The position numbers were made by a program, and so were the translations under genes. Positions 1 to 8,332 of a stretch of DNA of 57,015 nucleotides are shown one piece after another. The DNA comes from an uncultured bacterium (GTDB lineage: Bacteria > Verrucomicrobiota > Kiritimatiellia > CAIKKV01 > CAITUY01), in contig CAITUY010000079.1 in assembly GCA_903895695.1 (NCBI GenBank), forward strand, positions 1-57,015, written 5' to 3'. The notes beneath the pieces are model-generated. The model made no database searches. It saw nothing but the letters and a program-made list of their open reading frames with translations, and had not been told where the DNA came from. Every line of letters starts with the position of its first letter. Position 1 is the stretch's first letter.

Positions 1-99
1 ATTGCGTTGGCCAGGAAGTTTCTGGGCGTCATCTATAAGACGTTGAAGAACAACTGGATATTCGAAGACTTTCCTCGGTTCGTTCTCGCAAACGGCTGA
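1..99 (+). CDS. 3' end of a transposase, probably IS110 family (partial)
   Basis: The window opens inside an open frame that ends at TGA 97-99 and encodes 32 residues ending IFEDFPRFVLANG. The preceding ARKFLGVIYKTLKNNW resembles the extreme C-terminus of IS110-type transposases as I remember that family; the catalytic DEDD and Ser regions would lie outside the window, so the assignment rests on the tail alone. IS110 elements usually lack long terminal inverted repeats, so the right end cannot be placed. A short inverted repeat (GATGAT / ATCATC) follows at about 111-132. The frame stops 47 bp before the TolC-like gene, where the membrane-fusion gene of such an export operon might be expected. 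An alternative is the tail of an unrelated protein. Confidence 0.45.
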   Translation: MALARKFLGVIYKTLKNNWIFEDFPRFVLANG

Positions 100-146
100 G
101 GATCAACAAGGATGATGAAGTAGACAATCATCATAGGAGAACCGTC

Positions 147-1505
147 ATGATACCTGCCTGCCCCCGTATGCTCTGCCTATGCGCTCTGCTCGCCGCGGCG
201 GTTCCCGCAGTCACGCGCTCCCAGGAAACCGCTATCGTCCCGACCAATGCCGCCGGGCACCGACTCGCGCTCACGCCGCGCGACGCAATCGCCTGCGCGC
301 TGTCCTATAGCCCGGTCCTGCGCGACGCCGATGAAGATGTCCAGGCCGCCACCTGGCGACGCCGCCAGGCAGAGGCCCAGGCGCACCCGGTTCTCGACGT
401 CCGGGCGGACGCCGCCCACTACGAGGGGATCGCGAACACATCACTCGGCCCCGGCCTCACGCTTCCCGAAATCGATAACCGCTATGCCGCGTCGGCGGGC
501 GTGACCCTCCCGCTGCTCACGGGTGGCCGTGTCCCTGCCCTGCGCGATAGCGCCGTCTGGCTGCAGGAGGCCGCGCGCCGCACGCGACAATCCACGCACG
601 ATGAAATCGCGCGGCAGGCTTCCGTCGCCTACTGGACGTGGGCACGCGCCTACGGCCAGGCCGATGCGGCCCTGGCCGCCGTCAGGCGGATGGAAGCCCA
701 TGCCGCCGACTTGGCGTCCCTGCGGAAGGCCGGCCTGGCCACCGAAAACGACCGCCTGGCCGCTGTCGTGCAGCTCGACCAGACCCGGCTGAAACTGGCG
801 GATGTCAAACGCCAGACTGAACAAGCGCTGGCCGACCTGGCTTTGCTCACGGGTCCGTCGCTCCCGTCCGACCGTGAACCGCTGGCGCCTGATACAGAGT
901 CGGCCGAGCCGCTGCCCGAGTTGTCGTCGGCTGTCGATAGGGCGCTGACCAACCGGGCCGACCTCGCCGCCGCCCGCGACACGCTGCAGGCCTCCCGCCG
1001 CCAGATCGCCGTGGCCCGGGCGGATGACCGTCCGCAAGTCGCGCTCGCGGCCCGATACGAAGAGGGCCGCCCGAATGCCGTCGATTTCCCGCCCACCGAC
1101 ACCTGGCAGGACGATGGTTTCGTCGGTGCCACCTTGCGCTGGAATCTGTGGGACGGCGGTCTCAGTAGAGCCAAGGCCGGTGAAGCGCGTGCCCGCGCAG
1201 CCCAAGCGGCTTTCGCCGTGGAACAGGCAACGGACCGGATCGAGTGGCAGGTCAAGACCGCCCGCATCAGTCTGGCCAGCGCACTTGAGCGGGTGGCTGT
1301 TGCCCGCCATGCCGAGGAGAGCGCCAGTCTGAATGTCAAGACGGCGGCCGACCTGTGGAAGAACGGCCTGGCGCGTCATTCGGATGTTCTGGATGCCGAA
1401 GCACGCCTGACAGAAGCCGCTTTCGAAACGATCGCGACCCTCACTGACGTCAAGATCGCGCAGGCCCAACTGCGGTACGCGACCGGAACGGGCAGTGAGC
1501 CGTAG
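147..1505 (+). CDS. TolC-like outer-membrane efflux protein
   Basis: This 452-residue protein begins with a Sec signal peptide (about residues 1-25, hydrophobic LCLCALLAAAVPAV). It continues as two similar alpha-helical halves rich in Ala, Arg and Gln, the layout of OEP/TolC outer-membrane channels (family length about 420-480). The C-terminal half has the typical short strand segment LRWNLWDGGLSRAKAGEARA, followed by long helices. Such channels form trimeric export ducts that join an inner-membrane pump to the outer membrane. AGGAG lies 7-8 bases upstream of ATG 147 and supports that start. The stop is 3 bases before the ABC ATPase gene, so the four genes to 4785 form one operon. No HlyD-type adaptor gene is present between this gene and the window edge. 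Confidence 0.9.
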   Translation: MIPACPRMLCLCALLAAAVPAVTRSQETAIVPTNAAGHRLALTPRDAIACALSYSPVLRDADEDVQAATWRRRQAEAQAHPVLDVRADAAHYEGIANTSLGPGLTLPEIDNRYAASAGVTLPLLTGGRVPALRDSAVWLQEAARRTRQSTHDEIARQASVAYWTWARAYGQADAALAAVRRMEAHAADLASLRKAGLATENDRLAAVVQLDQTRLKLADVKRQTEQALADLALLTGPSLPSDREPLAPDTESAEPLPELSSAVDRALTNRADLAAARDTLQASRRQIAVARADDRPQVALAARYEEGRPNAVDFPPTDTWQDDGFVGATLRWNLWDGGLSRAKAGEARARAAQAAFAVEQATDRIEWQVKTARISLASALERVAVARHAEESASLNVKTAADLWKNGLARHSDVLDAEARLTEAAFETIATLTDVKIAQAQLRYATGTGSEP

Positions 1506-1508
1506 CGG

Positions 1509-2459
1509 ATGAATGAATCCCCAGCCATTGACGTGCGCGACCTGACCAAGGTCTTCGGCCGGTTTACGGCTGTCGACCGGATTTCGTTCGCCGTGGCGCC
1601 GGGCGACATCTTTGGTTTTCTCGGTCCCAACGGTGCCGGGAAGTCCACGACCATCCGCATGCTGTGCGGCTTGCTGGCCTCGACCTCCGGCACGGCGCTC
1701 GTGGGCGGCTACGACATCAATCGCGAACCGGATCGTGTCCGCCAGCGGATCGGCTATATGTCGCAACGCTTCAGCCTCTATAGGGATCTCACCGTGGCCG
1801 AGAATCTGGCCTTCTTTGGAGGCGTCTATGGGCTCTCCAGGGGCGCGTTGCGCGACCGGGCCGCAGACGTGCTGCGCCTCGCGGGCCTGAGCGGGATCGA
1901 GTCGGCCCGCACCGGCACGCTCTCTGGCGCCATCCAACAGCGACTCGCCCTGGCCTGCGCCATCCTGCATGCGCCCCCGATCCTCTTCCTGGACGAACCG
2001 ACAAGCGGCGTGGACCCGGTATCGCGTCGAGCGTTCTGGGAACTCATCCAGGATCTGGCCGCCCGCGGCACCACCGTGTTGATCACGACCCACTTCCTTG
2101 ACGAAGCCGAGTTCTGCGCCCACATCGGGCTCATCAGCGCCGGCCGGCTCGTGGCCCTGGACACGCCCGCGGCGGTGAAGTCCGGCGTCGCCGAGGATGT
2201 GTTCGAACTTCAGGTGGACGACCTCTTCTCGAGTGCGGAGCGCCTGAAAGGCATCCCGTCCATCCTGGGCACGGCCTGCTTCGGGCCGCGTCTCCACGCC
2301 TACTGCCCCCGCGGGGCCGCCACCGAGCAGTCCCTGACGGCCACGCTCGGCGCCGCCGGCATTCCGGTGACCGCCCTCCATTCGGTGCCGATGAGCCTTG
2401 AGGATGCCTTCATGCGCCTGGTGGCCCCGGCCGCCGCCTTGCCGGGGAGTCCGGTATGA
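1509..2459 (+). CDS. ABC-2 type exporter, ATP-binding subunit
   Basis: A 316-residue ATPase of the drug/polysaccharide-export (DrrA/YbhF/CcmA-like) class. Walker A is GPNGAGKST at residues 39-47, Walker B ILFLDEPTSGVDP at 158-170, and the switch His lies in ITTHFLDEAEF. The signature is LSGAIQQR (138-145), with Ala in place of the usual second Gly of LSGG; this may be tolerated but is unusual. The C-terminal 80 residues match the accessory region seen in this class. It powers the two permeases that follow. Its start lies 3 bases after the TolC-like stop, and its last bases overlap the next start (ATGA at 2456-2459), indicating translational coupling. Confidence 0.93.
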   Translation: MNESPAIDVRDLTKVFGRFTAVDRISFAVAPGDIFGFLGPNGAGKSTTIRMLCGLLASTSGTALVGGYDINREPDRVRQRIGYMSQRFSLYRDLTVAENLAFFGGVYGLSRGALRDRAADVLRLAGLSGIESARTGTLSGAIQQRLALACAILHAPPILFLDEPTSGVDPVSRRAFWELIQDLAARGTTVLITTHFLDEAEFCAHIGLISAGRLVALDTPAAVKSGVAEDVFELQVDDLFSSAERLKGIPSILGTACFGPRLHAYCPRGAATEQSLTATLGAAGIPVTALHSVPMSLEDAFMRLVAPAAALPGSPV

Positions 2460-3580
2460 GACGTTTTTTCGCCATTCTCAAAAAAGAATTCCGCCAGGTC
2501 CGGCGCGACCCGTTGTCGCTCGGCATGCTGGTCTTCCTGCCGGCCTTGCTCCTGATCATGTACGGATACGCACTGTCATTCGACGTCCGCCACGTCGCCG
2601 TGGGCGTGCTCGACCTCGACCGCTCCCAGGTCAGCCGGGAATTCCTCGACAGCCTGTTCGGCAACCCCTATTTCGACCGCGCCTGCACGCTCGATCGGCA
2701 GGCCGAGGCGGAGGACTTGCTCAACCGTGGGTCTGTCCGCTGCGTGCTGACGATCCCGCGCGACTTCGCCGCCGGCCTTTCCCGGGGTGAGGAAGTGTCC
2801 GTGCAGGCCCTGGTCGACGCCTCCGATGCCACCATAGCCGGCACGGTCATCGGCTACCTCGATCTGCTCGTTTCGCGCACCAGCCAGCGGGTGCGCATTG
2901 AGCGCCTGGCCCGCGCCGGCCTGGCCGCCGATTTGCCGGTCGTGAACCCCGAAGTGCGCGTCTGGTTCAACCCCGAGCTCCAGAGCGCCCGTTTTCTCGT
3001 GCCCGGCCTGATTGCGATCCTCATGATGCTGTCGGCCGTGGTGGCCACGTCGCTATCCATCGTGCGCGAAAAAGAACGCGAGACGATGGAACAGATCGCC
3101 GTCTCCCCCGTGCGTCCCTTGGAGCTGATCCTGGGCAAGACGCTCCCCTATGTCGCGATCTGTCTCCTGACGATGACGCTCGTGCTGACACTCGGGTACG
3201 TCCTCTTCGGCGTAGTCGTCCGAGGGTCGTTCCTATGGTTGGCCGTTGCGACGCTGCTGTTCCTGTTTGCCGCCCTGGGCCTGGGCGTGTTGATCTCAAC
3301 GATCACCCAGTCGCAACTCATGGCATTCCAGGCCGCTGCCCTGCTGTCAATCCTGCCCTCGATTCTGCTCTCCGGCCTGATCTTCCCCATCCGCAACATG
3401 CCGGCCGTGGTCCAGGCCGTTACCGTACTCGTCGTACCCAAGTACTTCATTTCGGCCCTCCGGAAAATCATCCTTAAGGCCGCCCCCCTGGAAAGCCTGT
3501 GGCAGGACTTCCTCGGCATGTTTCTGCTCGGGTTGCTGTTCTACACGCTCGCCATCCACAAAACCCGCAAAGCCTCATGA
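2456..3580 (+). CDS. ABC-2 type exporter permease, first subunit
   Basis: A 374-residue inner-membrane protein with the YhhJ/YbhS topology. One N-terminal transmembrane segment (about 20-40) is followed by a large extracytoplasmic domain to about residue 175 (contains FDVRHVAVGVLDLDRS) and then five hydrophobic segments to the C-terminus. The motif EKERETMEQIAVSPVRPLELILGK (split here as EKERETMEQI and PVRPLELILGK) is the conserved cytoplasmic loop of ABC2_membrane_3 proteins. It starts by ATGA overlap with the ATPase and overlaps the next permease in the same way. With the ATPase, second permease and TolC-like protein it should form a tripartite drug or toxic-compound exporter. The substrate cannot be read from sequence. 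Confidence 0.92.
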   Translation: MRRFFAILKKEFRQVRRDPLSLGMLVFLPALLLIMYGYALSFDVRHVAVGVLDLDRSQVSREFLDSLFGNPYFDRACTLDRQAEAEDLLNRGSVRCVLTIPRDFAAGLSRGEEVSVQALVDASDATIAGTVIGYLDLLVSRTSQRVRIERLARAGLAADLPVVNPEVRVWFNPELQSARFLVPGLIAILMMLSAVVATSLSIVREKERETMEQIAVSPVRPLELILGKTLPYVAICLLTMTLVLTLGYVLFGVVVRGSFLWLAVATLLFLFAALGLGVLISTITQSQLMAFQAAALLSILPSILLSGLIFPIRNMPAVVQAVTVLVVPKYFISALRKIILKAAPLESLWQDFLGMFLLGLLFYTLAIHKTRKAS

Positions 3581-4785
3581 ACGCAACTGGTCCAGATGCA
3601 AGGGCCCCGAACGCCGCGCCCGGGATGCCCCGCTCGCTCTGGGCAGGCAGTCTGCACCGGACGGCCGTGTTGCTTCGTAAAGAACTGATCCAGGTTCTGC
3701 GGGACCGCGCGCTCATTGGGCTCCTCATCTTTGCGCCGGTTATCCAGCTCGTCGTCATGGGATTCGCGGTGACGACCGATATCAAGGACATCGGGCTTGC
3801 CGTCCGCGACAACGACCGATCCGCCCAAAGCCGCGAGTATGTGCGCACGCTCGCCGCGTCCGGCTATTTCCGGATCATCGCTACAACGGGTTCGGAGACA
3901 ACCGACGATCGCCTTCTCGTGTCGGGCGCGGTAGGGCTGGTGCTCGTGATCCCGGCCGACTTCAGCGCGCGGCTGCTTGCCGGCCGCTCCGTCACCGTCC
4001 AGGCGCTGGCCGACGGCGCCGACAGCAACTTTGCCGTGAACGGCATCAACTACCTGTACCAGGCGACGCGCCTGTACTCGGAACGGCTGGTCGCGCCGCG
4101 GCGGGCCGACCTGGCGCGTATCCAAGGGGTACATCTGCCGTCCGTCACCGTCCAGCCCCGGGCCTGGTACAATCCCAACCTAACCTCGCGTAACTTCTTC
4201 GTGCCGGGCCTGATGGGTATGCTCCTGCTGGTGACGACCATGATTGTAACCAGTATGGCCCTGGTGAAGGAGCGCGAGGAAGGCACGATGGAACAACTCA
4301 TTGTAACGCCGCTCCGCCCTCTCGAGATCATTGCCGGCAAACTGCTGCCGTTCGTTGCCATTGGCGCCGTTGAGATCACCCTGGCGCTGATCGTCATGCG
4401 CCTTGTCTTCCAGGTCCCCTTTGAAGGCAGCTACGCCCTGCTCTACCTGGCCTCGGGGGTCTTCCTGTTGACCACCCTCGGGCTCGGTCTGTTCATCTCA
4501 ACGCTGGTCCACACCCAGCAACAGGCCATGATGGCTGCCGCGTTTTTCGTCATGATGCCGTTCATCCTGCTGTCGGGTTTTGTCTTCCCCATCGAAAACA
4601 TGCCCCTCGTCATCCAGCACGTGGCCGCCTTCATCCCGCTGAAGTACTACCTCATCATCATCCGGGGGCTGTTCCTGAAAGGGACGGGGCTACCGGAACT
4701 CTGGCCGCCGTTGCTGGTCCTGCTCTTGTGGGGTCTCGGCATCCTCAGTCTCGCAGTGCTCAAGTTCCACAAGCGGCTGGACTGA
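3577..4785 (+). CDS. ABC-2 type exporter permease, second subunit
   Basis: This protein is a paralogue of the preceding permease, with the same order of parts: an N-terminal membrane segment (ALIGLLIFAPVIQLVVMGFA), a periplasmic domain, then five membrane helices. The loop EREEGTMEQLIVTPLRPLEI is the counterpart of the first permease's loop. An open frame extends upstream to 3499. I chose ATG 3577 because it overlaps the previous stop (ATGA) and gives a 402-residue protein with a normal N-terminus. Pairs of such permeases (YbhS/YbhR type) form a heterodimeric channel. The operon ends here; 105 bp of non-coding sequence separate it from the toxin-antitoxin pair. Confidence 0.92.
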   Translation: MNATGPDARAPNAAPGMPRSLWAGSLHRTAVLLRKELIQVLRDRALIGLLIFAPVIQLVVMGFAVTTDIKDIGLAVRDNDRSAQSREYVRTLAASGYFRIIATTGSETTDDRLLVSGAVGLVLVIPADFSARLLAGRSVTVQALADGADSNFAVNGINYLYQATRLYSERLVAPRRADLARIQGVHLPSVTVQPRAWYNPNLTSRNFFVPGLMGMLLLVTTMIVTSMALVKEREEGTMEQLIVTPLRPLEIIAGKLLPFVAIGAVEITLALIVMRLVFQVPFEGSYALLYLASGVFLLTTLGLGLFISTLVHTQQQAMMAAAFFVMMPFILLSGFVFPIENMPLVIQHVAAFIPLKYYLIIIRGLFLKGTGLPELWPPLLVLLLWGLGILSLAVLKFHKRLD

Positions 4786-4832
4786 ATCGAAATGAAAGCG
4801 CTGTTCATCTCTGCGTTGCTTGTCGGGAGCGA

Positions 4833-4861
4833 TTGACTTCTCACGCCGTTGTGGGTACATT
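4833..4861 (+). promoter_or_regulatory. Predicted sigma70-type promoter of the toxin-antitoxin pair
   Basis: TTGACT (4833-4838), a 17-base spacer and TACATT (4856-4861) lie 30 bases before the antitoxin ATG at 4891. GTACATT at 4855-4861 is nearly repeated as ATACATT at 4873-4879, which could serve as an autoregulatory operator for the antitoxin; that role is an inference. Confidence 0.45.
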
Positions 4862-4890
4862 ATGCGAAGTAGATACATTGAGGGTTGACT

Positions 4891-5169
4891 ATGACCTGTG
4901 TCGGCATCAGGGAATTCAAGGGACATGTCACGCACTACGTTGACCTTGCCTGTCGCGGCGAGGACGTGACGATCACGAGGTGGGGCAGGACTATGGCGCA
5001 CCTGGTTGGCGAGCCGCGCAAGGAACGGGGGTTGCGAGACCAGTTGGCTCCGCTGGCCGCGGCGGGCCTGATCACGCTGCCGTCGGTCACGAGGAACAGG
5101 CGACTGCCCAGGCCCGTCGCGGTCAGGGGAACGCCCGCGTCCCAGCTCATCATCGAGGATCGTCGGTGA
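4891..5169 (+). CDS. Phd/YefM-type antitoxin
   Basis: A 92-residue protein whose N-terminus (VGIREFKGHVTHYVDLACRGEDVTI, shown here in part as IREFKGHVTHYV) and the following TRWGRTMAHLVG match the Phd/YefM DNA-binding fold: a short strand, a helix, then ITRRGKPVA-like residues. The C-terminal half is loosely structured, as in antitoxins that fold on the toxin. A TTG six bases upstream is in frame, but ATG 4891 has GAGG about 7 bases upstream and is preferred. The stop overlaps the toxin GTG by four bases (GTGA), the usual coupling of toxin-antitoxin pairs. It should bind and inactivate the PIN toxin and repress its own promoter. Confidence 0.85.
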   Translation: MTCVGIREFKGHVTHYVDLACRGEDVTITRWGRTMAHLVGEPRKERGLRDQLAPLAAAGLITLPSVTRNRRLPRPVAVRGTPASQLIIEDRR

Positions 5170-5597
5170 TTCTCTACTGTGACACGAGCGCACTGGTAAA
5201 GTGCTACTGCCGCGAAGAGGGGTCCCATGCGGTGCTCGAACTCCGCCGGCATGCTGAGGCAACGGCGATCTCCGTCGTCGGGCACTCGGAGATCCATTCG
5301 GCCATCAACCGCAAGCGGCGGGACGGCGGCCTCTCCGTGCGCGACGCGGAACGGATTCTGCGCGACTTCGACGGCGATTGGGAAAGTCTTGTGCGCGTCG
5401 AGATCACACCCGACCTGAACAAGATCGCCGCGCGCCTTCTGAAGACCCATCCCCTCCGAGCCTTCGATGCGCTGCACCTTGCCTCAGCCCTGCTACTGCG
5501 GACCCGAATGCCGCAGACCGACGTGTCGTTTTCCTGCTTCGACGAAAAACAACGCCTGGCGGCGATGCGGGAGCGACTGGCGGTAGTACCGGACTGA
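5166..5597 (+). CDS. PIN-domain ribonuclease toxin, VapC family
   Basis: A 143-residue PIN domain covering the whole protein. All four expected acidic residues are visible: D6 (YCDTSALVK), E42 (GHSEIHSA), D101 (RAFDALHLA) and D126 (FSCFDEKQR). VapC toxins are Mg-dependent endoribonucleases that cut tRNA or rRNA and stop translation. The open frame extends far upstream, but GTG 5166 overlaps the antitoxin stop as GTGA and puts the first catalytic Asp at residue 6, as is normal for the family. The complete active site argues that the toxin is functional. The pair lies between two unrelated ABC-exporter operons, a common pattern for mobile toxin-antitoxin modules. Confidence 0.9.
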   Translation: MILYCDTSALVKCYCREEGSHAVLELRRHAEATAISVVGHSEIHSAINRKRRDGGLSVRDAERILRDFDGDWESLVRVEITPDLNKIAARLLKTHPLRAFDALHLASALLLRTRMPQTDVSFSCFDEKQRLAAMRERLAVVPD

Positions 5598-5703
5598 ATC
5601 GCCGGCCCGAACGGCGGCATGTTGATCCGCCCGATAGACGAGCTTTATCCCAATTCCATTGACGCAGACCTTGCCGGCTGGTTGACTATCGCCTTCCACA
5701 TCT

Positions 5704-6480
5704 ATGAAGACCACAGTCATCATCATTCTGGCTTTGCTTGCGGGGCTCGTCATCGGCTCATGGAGCATCAAGGCCGACCTGCGCCGCGCCCGCGCGGAAG
5801 TTGACGACCTGAAGCGGCAGCTCAGCCAGCGTCCCGCCGGCCGGCAGGGCGGCCTGAACGGGATCACCGCCATGCTCAAGCTTCCCGATAAGGCAACCCG
5901 CGACACCCGCGCGGACGATTTCCCCACCAGCGGGGCGGGCAGAAACCGCATGTCACCCGACGAGTCGGGCTCCAACGCGGTGCTGCTGAGCTTCGGCAGC
6001 GACACCAACGACCGCCCGCGGCACAGGCACGGACCGGAACGGGGTGACTGGCGCAAGCAGCTCGAGACCGCTTCAAGCGCCTGGAAGGTGCGAACCGATC
6101 TCGCACGGGCCGGTTTCGTTTCCAATGTCGCCACGGCCGACGAGCAGGCCATCCAGTTTGACGTCGCCATGGCGGCCATGAACCTGCGCCTCAGCAACAG
6201 CGTCCGCACCTGGGTCGACTACGTCAAACAGCAGCCGAATGTAACCCCTGAAACCGGGGTGCGAATCATGAATGACCTGAGCAGCTCAATCGTGTTGGCC
6301 TATAACGACCTGGACCGAACCTTGCCGGCCGACTGGCGCGACAAGGCCGGTCCCAAATTCCAGGTTTTTGACTTCGTCAATCCCGACTCGGTGATGCCGT
6401 TGACCGAGGTCGAGGACGTATTCCGGAGAACCGATGATGCCACCGCCAGTTCGAACGCTGTGGGCCATCGCGCGCCATGA
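5704..6480 (+). CDS. Membrane-anchored protein of unknown function, linked to an ABC exporter
   Basis: I do not recognise a family for this 258-residue protein. It has one N-terminal membrane helix (about residues 3-20, TVIIILALLAGLVIGSWSI) followed by a short coiled-coil stretch (LRRARAEVDDLKRQL). A polar, probably extracytoplasmic region follows, with a helical section around residues 120-250. The helix may be an uncleaved signal anchor. No strong ribosome-binding site precedes ATG 5704. Its 3' end overlaps the next ABC permease gene by 47 bases, so it is cotranscribed with the permease and ATPase and may be an accessory or substrate-binding part of that exporter. Confidence 0.7.
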   Translation: MKTTVIIILALLAGLVIGSWSIKADLRRARAEVDDLKRQLSQRPAGRQGGLNGITAMLKLPDKATRDTRADDFPTSGAGRNRMSPDESGSNAVLLSFGSDTNDRPRHRHGPERGDWRKQLETASSAWKVRTDLARAGFVSNVATADEQAIQFDVAMAAMNLRLSNSVRTWVDYVKQQPNVTPETGVRIMNDLSSSIVLAYNDLDRTLPADWRDKAGPKFQVFDFVNPDSVMPLTEVEDVFRRTDDATASSNAVGHRAP

Positions 6481-7342
6481 GTTGACGGACTCGGTCCGCA
6501 GCCGGCGCGTGATCGTGCTGATCCTCCTGTATGTGGCCGGCTCCATGGCGGCTACGCTCCTCTTCATCACAGTGCTGCAGAAGATCGAGCACCAGCTTGC
6601 GGAAAGCCTGGGGGTGCAGGCCGCTGCAGGAACCGGTACTGTCACGGCAACGCTGTGGAAATCGCCCGCGTTCCGCCACATGCTGACAGAACTGACGGGA
6701 AACCGGGAACTGGCCGAGACATTGCTCGACATCCCGCCGCTCGGCCTATTCTTTGGGTGGTTGTCCTTCGCCTTCACCCCGGCGCTCGTCATGCTCACGT
6801 CCACCTCGCGCATCGCCGAGGAGCTTTGGAGCGGGTCAGCACGCTTCGTGTTATTCCGGTCGTCCCGCCTGCAATGGTGCCTGGGAAAATTCGCCGGTCA
6901 GGCAATCCAGATCCTGGGCGCGCTCCTGCTGAGCGCCGTCGGCGCGTGGCTGGTCGGCCTGCTGCGCATGAAGTCGTTCGAACCGGCCGCCACGGCCTGG
7001 GCCATGACGCTCTTTGCCGGCAGGGCGTGGGTCTATTCGCTTGCGTTCCTGGGCCTGGCCCTGGCCGTCTCGCAATGGTGTGCCGCGCCGAACCTCGCCC
7101 TGGCGTTGGGCTTTCTTGCCATGATCGCCCTGGCCGTCGTGGCCGGGGTGGCGGAGCACTTTGCCGGCGAAGGCTGGCGGCGCGCCTGGGATGTGGTGCT
7201 GGCGCTGACGCCTGGCGGGCACAAGACCGACCTCTGGTGGGGCGATGCCGCGCATCTGCTCCCCGCCTGCGTCTTCCTCGTCTGTCTGGCCCTCGCCTAC
7301 TTTGCCGCCGGCTACGCGCGCTTCTCGCGGAGGGATGTGTGA
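6434..7342 (+). CDS. ABC-2 type permease subunit
   Basis: A 302-residue integral membrane protein. The N-terminal motif LWAIARHELTDSVRSRRVIV is followed by six hydrophobic segments, a pattern of ABC-2 family permeases such as those in gliding or Nos-type exporters. A periplasmic loop of about 70 residues lies between helices 1 and 2. Two ATGs (6434 and 6437) are possible; GGAG at 6425-6428 favours the first. It starts inside the preceding gene and ends by a four-base overlap (GTGA) with the ATPase gene, so the three genes are translationally coupled. The substrate is unknown. Confidence 0.85.
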   Translation: MMPPPVRTLWAIARHELTDSVRSRRVIVLILLYVAGSMAATLLFITVLQKIEHQLAESLGVQAAAGTGTVTATLWKSPAFRHMLTELTGNRELAETLLDIPPLGLFFGWLSFAFTPALVMLTSTSRIAEELWSGSARFVLFRSSRLQWCLGKFAGQAIQILGALLLSAVGAWLVGLLRMKSFEPAATAWAMTLFAGRAWVYSLAFLGLALAVSQWCAAPNLALALGFLAMIALAVVAGVAEHFAGEGWRRAWDVVLALTPGGHKTDLWWGDAAHLLPACVFLVCLALAYFAAGYARFSRRDV

Positions 7343-8283
7343 CGCCGGCCCTCACGCTGAAGGGCGTCGTGAAACGCTTCGGCCGCCGCCGCGCCTTGGA
7401 CGGACTCGATCTCGTCGTGCCCCAAGGATCCGTGTTCGGGCTCGTTGGCAGCAACGGTGCGGGCAAGACGACTGCGCTGGCCGTCAGCGCGGGGCTGTTA
7501 CACCCTGCGGCCGGCGAGATCGACGTGCTGGGCCTTGGTCCATTCCGTGCGGAAACACACGGCGGGCGCATCACGCTGCTCCCCCAGGACTCGCGCTTCC
7601 CGCCCCATGGGCGGATCGATGACCTGCTCGCCTACTACGGCCACCTGCAGGGCGTTCCTGCAGATCGACTGTCTGCCGACATCGACAAACTGCTGGAATG
7701 GGTTCACCTGACGGACCGCCGGCGTTCGCCGGTGCGCACGCTCTCGCACGGCATGAACCGCCGCCTGTCCATCGCCCAGGCGTTTCTCGGGACCCCCGAG
7801 CTGGTCCTGCTGGACGAGCCGCTGAACGGCCTCGATCCCCGCGAGTCGGCCCGGGTGCGCGACCTGATCCGCGAACGGCGCGGCCGGCAGACGATCGTCA
7901 TCAGTTCCCACAACCTGGGCGACCTCGAGGCACTCTGCGACGCCGTCGCCTTCATCGAACTCGGCCGCCTCGTGCGGCAGGACACGCTGGATGACATCAT
8001 CCAACGAAGCCACCGCATCACGTACGTCCTGGCTGCCCCGACTGTCATGACCGTATTGAGCGAGGCAGTGCCCGAGGTAGTCTGGCAGATCTCATCGGAC
8101 GGCCTCGAACTGACGGCCTCGTACGCGGCGCCCTGGACGCCGGGAACCCTCAATGCCAAAGTGTTGCCGGTTTTGCTGCGCTCAGGCGCAGGCGTGCTGG
8201 AAGTCCGGCGCGGATCCGACTTGGAGACGGAGTACTTCAGCCTGACTCCGCCCCTTCCCCCGCCACCAGGCGCCGTGGGATAA
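7339..8283 (+). CDS. ABC-2 exporter ATP-binding subunit
   Basis: A 314-residue ABC ATPase. Walker A is GSNGAGKTT (37-45), the Q-loop is in LLPQDSRFPP (81-90), the signature is LSHGMNRR (135-142) and Walker B is LVLLDEPLNGLDP (155-167), with the switch His in VISSHNLGDLEAL. The SHGM form of the signature is usual in exporters of the ABC-2 class. An in-frame open region continues upstream to 6655, but GTG 7339 has GGAGG five bases upstream and overlaps the permease stop, so it is the start. The C-terminal 90 residues are an accessory domain. It forms an exporter with the permease at 6434-7342. It ends 49 bp before the convergent parvulin gene. Confidence 0.9.
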   Translation: MTPALTLKGVVKRFGRRRALDGLDLVVPQGSVFGLVGSNGAGKTTALAVSAGLLHPAAGEIDVLGLGPFRAETHGGRITLLPQDSRFPPHGRIDDLLAYYGHLQGVPADRLSADIDKLLEWVHLTDRRRSPVRTLSHGMNRRLSIAQAFLGTPELVLLDEPLNGLDPRESARVRDLIRERRGRQTIVISSHNLGDLEALCDAVAFIELGRLVRQDTLDDIIQRSHRITYVLAAPTVMTVLSEAVPEVVWQISSDGLELTASYAAPWTPGTLNAKVLPVLLRSGAGVLEVRRGSDLETEYFSLTPPLPPPPGAVG

Positions 8284-8308
8284 GCAGGCACGAAAGGTCG
8301 GAGGATAT

Positions 8309-8327
8309 GCCCGGCGGCGGTCCGGGC
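8309..8327. terminator. Weak hairpin between convergent genes
   Basis: GCCCGG (8309-8314) and CCGGGC (8322-8327) can pair around a 7-base loop in the 49-bp gap between the ABC ATPase and the parvulin gene. No U-tract follows on either strand, so termination here is only a possibility. Confidence 0.25.
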
Positions 8328-8332
8328 TCCCC

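Noticed and set aside
441..2381. A 646-residue open frame on the minus strand
   Set aside because: It is antisense to the TolC-like and ABC ATPase genes, has no recognisable motif, and is explained by high GC content, which makes stop codons rare in shadow frames.
4792..4836. A 14-codon frame after the ABC exporter operon
   Set aside because: It is too short, and it overlaps the -35 of the predicted toxin-antitoxin promoter; nothing supports translation.
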